Shown: piece after piece, positions 60,580-64,000 of the stretch | Layout of the letters: each line of letters begins with the position of its first letter | How positions within the stretch are numbered: the first letter of the stretch is position 1 | NCBI RefSeq assembly: GCF_002119685.1 | Contig: NZ_CP021108.1 | Coordinates: forward strand, 3,658,001-3,722,000 | Origin: Bordetella genomosp. 8 | GTDB taxonomy: Bacteria; Pseudomonadota; Gammaproteobacteria; Burkholderiales; Burkholderiaceae_B | Direction: 5' to 3' | Length of the DNA: 64,000 nt | Made by a program: the position numbers and the translations under genes | The notes under the pieces: model-generated | What the model saw: only the letters and a program-made list of their open reading frames with translations | What the model was told of the DNA's origin: nothing | The model's database searches: none

Positions 60580-61317
60580 TCAAACCTGCGCCATCCCACC
60601 GTCAACGGCCAGTTCAGCGCCAGTCGTGAAACTGCTGTCGTCGCTTGCAAGGAAAAGCGCCGCGGCGGCGACCTCCTCAGCCCTGCCCAGGCGGCCGAGC
60701 GGGATGAGTTCGGTTAGCGTATCGCGCACCTCGTCCGAGACGGCGGCGAACATCGCGGTATCGATCGGCCCAGGACTGACGACGTTGACGCGGATGCCCC
60801 TGGGCGCAAGTTCGTTCGCCCACGTGCGAGCGAAGGAACGCACCGCGGCCTTGCTGGCGCCATAGACGCCATAACCTTTTGTGCCGATCGCGCCGGCGAT
60901 TGAGCCGATAAGCACGATCGCCGCACCCGCCGGCATGAGATCGGCGGCGCCTTGCGCGGCGAAAACCAGCGAGCGAACGTTCAGGCCGAAGGTCCTATCG
61001 AAATGATCCTCGTCGATGCCGCCCAGCGGCGCGAATTCCGAAATGCCGGCATTGAACACCAGCACGTCGATCCGCCCTGCTTCCAAGCGGACCTTGGCGA
61101 AGACCTGTTCAAGATCGACGAGGCTGCCGGCATCGGCGCGAATAGTCCGAATGCTGCCTTCGCCCTGTTGCGGTGACGGTTTTGCAACGCTATCCGTGGC
61201 CGCGCGGCTGGTTGCGTAGACCTGCGCGCCCTCGGCCGCGAACCGTTGTGCGATGGCACCCCCAATGCCGCTGCCTCCGCCGATCACGACGGCAACCTTG
61301 TTCGCCAGTTTGCTCAT
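60580..61317 (-). CDS. SDR family oxidoreductase
   Basis: This 245-residue classical SDR has VAVVIGGGSGIGGAIAQRFA (the usual TGG replaced by IGG), TSRAA after strand 2, VFNAGISEFA, catalytic Ser in IGSIAGAIG and YGASK, ending GAELAVDGGMAQV. Its C-terminus is nearly the same as that of the SDR at 61925, so the two are related modules. It is divergent from an HxlR regulator 97 bp away and likely controlled by it. Confidence 0.93.
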   Translation of the reverse strand: MSKLANKVAVVIGGGSGIGGAIAQRFAAEGAQVYATSRAATDSVAKPSPQQGEGSIRTIRADAGSLVDLEQVFAKVRLEAGRIDVLVFNAGISEFAPLGGIDEDHFDRTFGLNVRSLVFAAQGAADLMPAGAAIVLIGSIAGAIGTKGYGVYGASKAAVRSFARTWANELAPRGIRVNVVSPGPIDTAMFAAVSDEVRDTLTELIPLGRLGRAEEVAAAALFLASDDSSFTTGAELAVDGGMAQV

Positions 61318-61414
61318 AGGAACCTCGTCTGAAATTGATGAGGCTCATGATATACAGATTATACTTACGGTCAATTACGCACTATATATAGCCTAGATAT
61401 CACTAAGTAAACCT

Positions 61415-61846
61415 ATGCCTGACACTCTCCCGCAGTCACCGGCCCAGCCAAGCACGGCGCACCAGATGGAACATTGCGTCGAGGACGAAGCGCTGATTGA
61501 TGCCCAAAGGACGCGGCCTATCCTGGAGCACATCGCCAACAAATGGTCGGTGCTGATCCTGACCGTTCTCTGCTCGAGGCCGTCACGCTTCAACCAGATC
61601 ATGCGCCGTCTCGACGGCATCACGCACAAGGCGCTCGCCGATGCGCTGAAGCGCCTGGAGCGAAACGGCCTGGTCAGGCGAGAAGTGCTGCCCACGACGC
61701 CGGTTGGGGTCGAATACACGATCACGCCGCTCGGACGGTCGCTCCAACCGCCTTTCGCCGCGCTCTATGATTGGGCGCTGACCTATGGACCCCAACTGGA
61801 ACGCGCTCAAGCGGAATACGACAGCGCGCGGGACAATGCACGCTAG
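61415..61846 (+). CDS. HxlR-family winged-helix regulator
   Basis: This 143-residue protein has the HxlR core: ILEHIANKWSVLILTVLCSR, FNQIMRRLDGITHKALADAL and GLVRREVLPTTPVGVEYTIT. Cys24 (MEHCVEDE) just before the core is at the place where HxlR redox sensors have a reactive Cys, and a second Cys is in helix LTVLCSRPSR. It is divergent from the SDR at 60580. The gap is AT-rich (TATACTTACGG at 61365 and ACTAAGTAAACC at 61403 are partly complementary), but no clean palindrome is seen. Confidence 0.92.
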   Translation: MPDTLPQSPAQPSTAHQMEHCVEDEALIDAQRTRPILEHIANKWSVLILTVLCSRPSRFNQIMRRLDGITHKALADALKRLERNGLVRREVLPTTPVGVEYTITPLGRSLQPPFAALYDWALTYGPQLERAQAEYDSARDNAR

Positions 61847-61924
61847 CCGCGGATGATCCCGAATTCGACGCTGCCCGGCGTCCCCAGGGCGGTATCGGCT
61901 GCGGACAACACCTTCCGCGTCGGC

Positions 61925-62677
61925 TCAAACCTGCGCGAAACCACCGTCCGCCTGTATATCCGCCCCATTGATATAGCTCGCCGCGTCGGATGCCAGAAAG
62001 GCGACGACAGCTCCCATTTCTTCTGGCTGCCCCATACGCCCTGAGGGAACGGCGCCGACGATCCTCTCCTTGTACACCTGCATTGCTTTCGCGTCTGTCA
62101 GCGCAGCCGCCAGCGCGGGCGTCTCGACGGGGCCCGGGCTGACAACATTGACCCGAATACGACGGTCCCTCAGTTCAGTGACCCAGGTTCGCGCGAAGCT
62201 GCGAATGGCGGCCTTGGTTGCGGCGTAAACGGTGCGCTCGGGCAATCCCTTTGATGCGGTAGCCGAGGACACCAGAATGACCGATGCGCCATCGGTGAGC
62301 AGAGGAAGCGCCTGCTGCACGGTATGAATCGTGCCTTTGAAGTTGACGGCAAGTTGGAAGTCCAGGGCGTCGTCCGTAATCGAGCCCAACCCCTGCTTGA
62401 CCTGCACGCCGGCGTTCGCGACCAGGATGTCGAGCCGGCCGCTGTGCGCGCGCACCGTTTCATAGAGCCGATCCAGGTCGGCGGGCTTGGCGACATCCGC
62501 CTGTACGGCGACAGCATTGCTGCCGATTTCCGCTGCTGCCTTGTCGAGCTCAGCCTTCCGGCGTCCACTGATAAAAACGGTAGCCCCATCTTCCGCGAGT
62601 TGCCGCGCGATCCCGAACCCGATGCCAGTGGCGCCACCAGTGACGACCGCGACCTTGCCCTTCGAAGACGTACCCAT
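61925..62677 (-). CDS. SDR family oxidoreductase
   Basis: This 250-residue classical SDR has VAVVTGGATGIGFGIARQLA, ISGRRK after strand 2 (NADPH preference), VANAGVQVK, catalytic Ser in VSSATASKG and YAATK, ending ADGGFAQV. The ATG at 62677 has GGAG seven bases upstream; one nine codons earlier is less likely. It is divergent from a TetR gene, with a CATAACATAA/TTATGTAATG inverted repeat between. Substrate unknown. Confidence 0.93.
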   Translation of the reverse strand: MGTSSKGKVAVVTGGATGIGFGIARQLAEDGATVFISGRRKAELDKAAAEIGSNAVAVQADVAKPADLDRLYETVRAHSGRLDILVANAGVQVKQGLGSITDDALDFQLAVNFKGTIHTVQQALPLLTDGASVILVSSATASKGLPERTVYAATKAAIRSFARTWVTELRDRRIRVNVVSPGPVETPALAAALTDAKAMQVYKERIVGAVPSGRMGQPEEMGAVVAFLASDAASYINGADIQADGGFAQV

Positions 62678-62701
62678 GAACCGCTCCAGTTTTGTAACGT
62701 T

Positions 62702-62748
62702 CATAACATAACCTGCCGCACCTGACCAGGCAAGAGAATTATGTAATG
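62702..62748. promoter_or_regulatory. Putative TetR operator
   Basis: CATAACATAA (62702-62711) and TTATGTAATG (62739-62748) are inverted 10-bp arms with one mismatch, between the SDR and TetR genes. Confidence 0.45.
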
Positions 62749-62774
62749 ATCATCAAAATTGATAGGATCCTCAG

Positions 62775-63356
62775 ATGGCGCGGCCGCGAATCTTCGACGA
62801 AGCACAGGTTCTGGATCGGGCAATGGAAGTTTTTTGGCTCCACGGATACGAAGGAGCATCCATGGCCGAATTGACCAAGGCAATGGGACTCAACTCACCC
62901 AGCATCTATGCGGCCTGGGGAAGCAAACGAGGACTCTTTGACGCGGTTCTGGCGCAGTATCGCAGTAGACGAACCGCGCGCCGGGACTATGTTCTGGCTG
63001 GAGCAACCGCGCGCGAAGTTGCGGAGCGAATGCTGTTCGACACCATCGATTGGCTCGTCGACCCGAACGAACCCCTGGGTTGTTTCCTGATTCAATCCGG
63101 ACTTTCAGCCGGCGTCGGCAACGACGATGTTCCCCGCGCCTCGGCTGCCCAACGACATCGAACCAGGGAAGCACTGACGGAACGATTCGAGAAGGCGAAA
63201 GCGGATGGCGACTTATCGCCCAGCGCCGACCCAGGGGCGCTGGCGGCGTATCTTCATATGATTGCATTGGGACTCGCCGTTCAGGCACAGGATGGCGTCA
63301 TCAAGGAACAACTGGAAGAATCGGCCAGGCGCGCTCTGACAGGCTGGCCTGCCTGA
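62775..63356 (+). CDS. TetR-family transcriptional regulator
   Basis: This 193-residue protein opens ARPRIFDEAQVLDRAMEVFW, with the helix-turn-helix TKAMGLNSPSIYAAWGSKRGLF and a TetR_C_16-like domain (DPNEPLGCFLIQSGLSAG). It is related to the TetR at 40436. It is divergent from the SDR at 61925 and probably represses it and itself. It is the last intact gene before the eroded right end. Confidence 0.93.
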   Translation: MARPRIFDEAQVLDRAMEVFWLHGYEGASMAELTKAMGLNSPSIYAAWGSKRGLFDAVLAQYRSRRTARRDYVLAGATAREVAERMLFDTIDWLVDPNEPLGCFLIQSGLSAGVGNDDVPRASAAQRHRTREALTERFEKAKADGDLSPSADPGALAAYLHMIALGLAVQAQDGVIKEQLEESARRALTGWPA

Positions 63357-63686
63357 ACCGCGTCATCCCGGCATAGAAGTTACACCGGGCGAACACGGAT
63401 ACTTCCTGGCGAATCCGGGCGCCGTCGCGCTGAGCAGATCGATGACGTGGCGCTCCGCATAGCGGATACCATCGTCGAACTCGTCCACTTCGGGACAGCC
63501 ATTGCGCTGGCCCTTCAGTATGGGCTACCGGCTGGTTGAGCTGAGCCCCGATGCCTCGGTGGTGATCGACGCCAGCGACGCGGTGGCCCTAATCATCGCG
63601 GCGGGTGGCGGGATTGTATTTCACCGACCTAGCATGGCGCTGGGTCAGCGCTCGTCGCTCGTCGATATGGGCAATGCGGACATCAA
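63357..63686. other. Eroded 330-bp region with possible gene remnants
   Basis: No intact gene is seen. On the minus strand, about 63361-63522, one frame with strong G/C third positions reads like a real C-terminus (PEVDEFDDGIRYAERHVIDL), cut by a stop upstream. On the plus strand, 63526-63690 reads VELSPDASVVIDASDAVALI, somewhat like the end of a LysR effector domain. Neither has a convincing start. Confidence 0.4.
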
Positions 63687-63776
63687 CTAGGCAGCGGCCA
63701 ACCTGGCGCGGTCCGACCGCACGGCGTCCTTCAACACCGCAACGATTTGGCTTTCTGTAAACCTGCTTTTCTTCAA
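63687..63776 (-). mobile_element. IS3-family orfA, 5' fragment
   Basis: The minus strand from a TTG at 63776 reads LKKSRFTESQIVAVLKDA, the characteristic start of an IS3-family OrfA (KKSRFTESQIV, the first helix before the helix-turn-helix). It then changes to unrelated residues and stops at 63687. Only about the first 18 residues of the transposase are left; helix-turn-helix, leucine zipper and orfB are missing. Confidence 0.75.
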
Positions 63777-64000
63777 GGGAGTCTCCGACTCTTGGAGGCC
63801 CCGAAATTCTACTGGCTGATGTCTACGCAGTGGGGGAGCTTACGATCGCACTGAAAGAGCTCGCCGTTCTCGCGAACACAAAACGCGAGGGAGACGCGGC
63901 GGCGTGGCTCTCTTGGAGGGTGCTTCATGTCATCCTGAGAGTGCGCACAGATCAGTCCTGCGGGACAGATGAGCGGGCCAGCTCGATGGGAATGAAAGAC
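63777..64000. other. Sequence beyond the IS3 fragment, possibly the IS end
   Basis: This contains the leader of the orfA fragment and unassigned sequence running off the window. GTCTACGCAGTGGGGGAGC near 63822 could be part of an IS end, but no second terminal repeat is available to test this. Confidence 0.35.

Noticed and set aside
1..64000. A defence island, secretion system, prophage or biosynthetic gene cluster
   Set aside because: I found no phage structural genes, integrase, toxin-antitoxin pair, nuclease/helicase system, secretion ATPase, NRPS or PKS. The Mrr-like protein at 920 alone does not make a defence system.

Overview
The window is about 64 kb of high-GC bacterial chromosome with roughly 70 protein genes. 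It has no rRNA, tRNA or CRISPR array that I could see. Two Bug-type periplasmic solute receptors, a poxB-type pyruvate oxidase, and the density of LysR/TetR regulators paired with short-chain dehydrogenases point to a betaproteobacterium of the order Burkholderiales, most likely Alcaligenaceae (Bordetella/Achromobacter-like). This is inference from gene content; no rRNA or marker gene is present to fix it.

Layout. 0-1.5 kb: the 3' end of an MFS transporter, then an S4 RNA-binding protein overlapping a small membrane protein with an Mrr-like nuclease fold. 1.5-6.9 kb: a GntR regulator divergent from a catabolic operon (crotonase, NDP-forming acyl-CoA synthetase, Bug receptor, FlK-like thioesterase) with a clear sigma70 promoter and two identical 12-bp palindromes. 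6.9-12.8 kb: a 6-oxocamphor-hydrolase-like crotonase with a peroxiredoxin-like gene and a broken SDR, a divergent LysR, an SDR, a decayed MFS gene and an O-methyltransferase. 13-20.5 kb: TetR, DUF2000, AraC, poxB, a second Bug receptor, and a TetR/MFS/EthD unit with two matching operators. 20.5-27.5 kb: DMT exporter, LysR, NAD(P)-binding protein, GNAT, aldo/keto reductase, LysR, and a GST with its TetR. 27.7-36 kb: class A beta-lactamase coupled to an OafA-like acyltransferase, MFS and LysR, two SDRs around a TetR, and a chemoreceptor. 36-46 kb: a minus-strand run of SDR, shortened MFS, MarR, two secreted SnoaL-like paralogues and a quinone oxidoreductase; then TetR, a DUF417 membrane protein, a beta-hydroxyacid dehydrogenase, and an amidase/DUF302/TetR operon. 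46-63.4 kb: HxlR, a membrane protein, a Tat-exported crotonase, a haloalkane-dehalogenase-like hydrolase, SDR with a GlxA-type regulator, tautomerase, carboxymuconolactone-decarboxylase-like protein, and further regulator/SDR pairs. The right end is eroded and carries a 5' fragment of an IS3-family orfA.

How it works together. The window is an accessory catabolic and detoxification region made of small modules, each a regulator divergent from or co-transcribed with one to three redox or hydrolytic enzymes. In most modules the intergenic gap holds a visible inverted repeat, so many putative operators can be paired with a regulator. At least five genes (SDR at 6.9 kb, MFS at 11.3 kb, MFS at 38.7 kb, AraC at 49.6 kb, SDR at 54.1 kb) look shortened by internal deletions, so the region is also being eroded.
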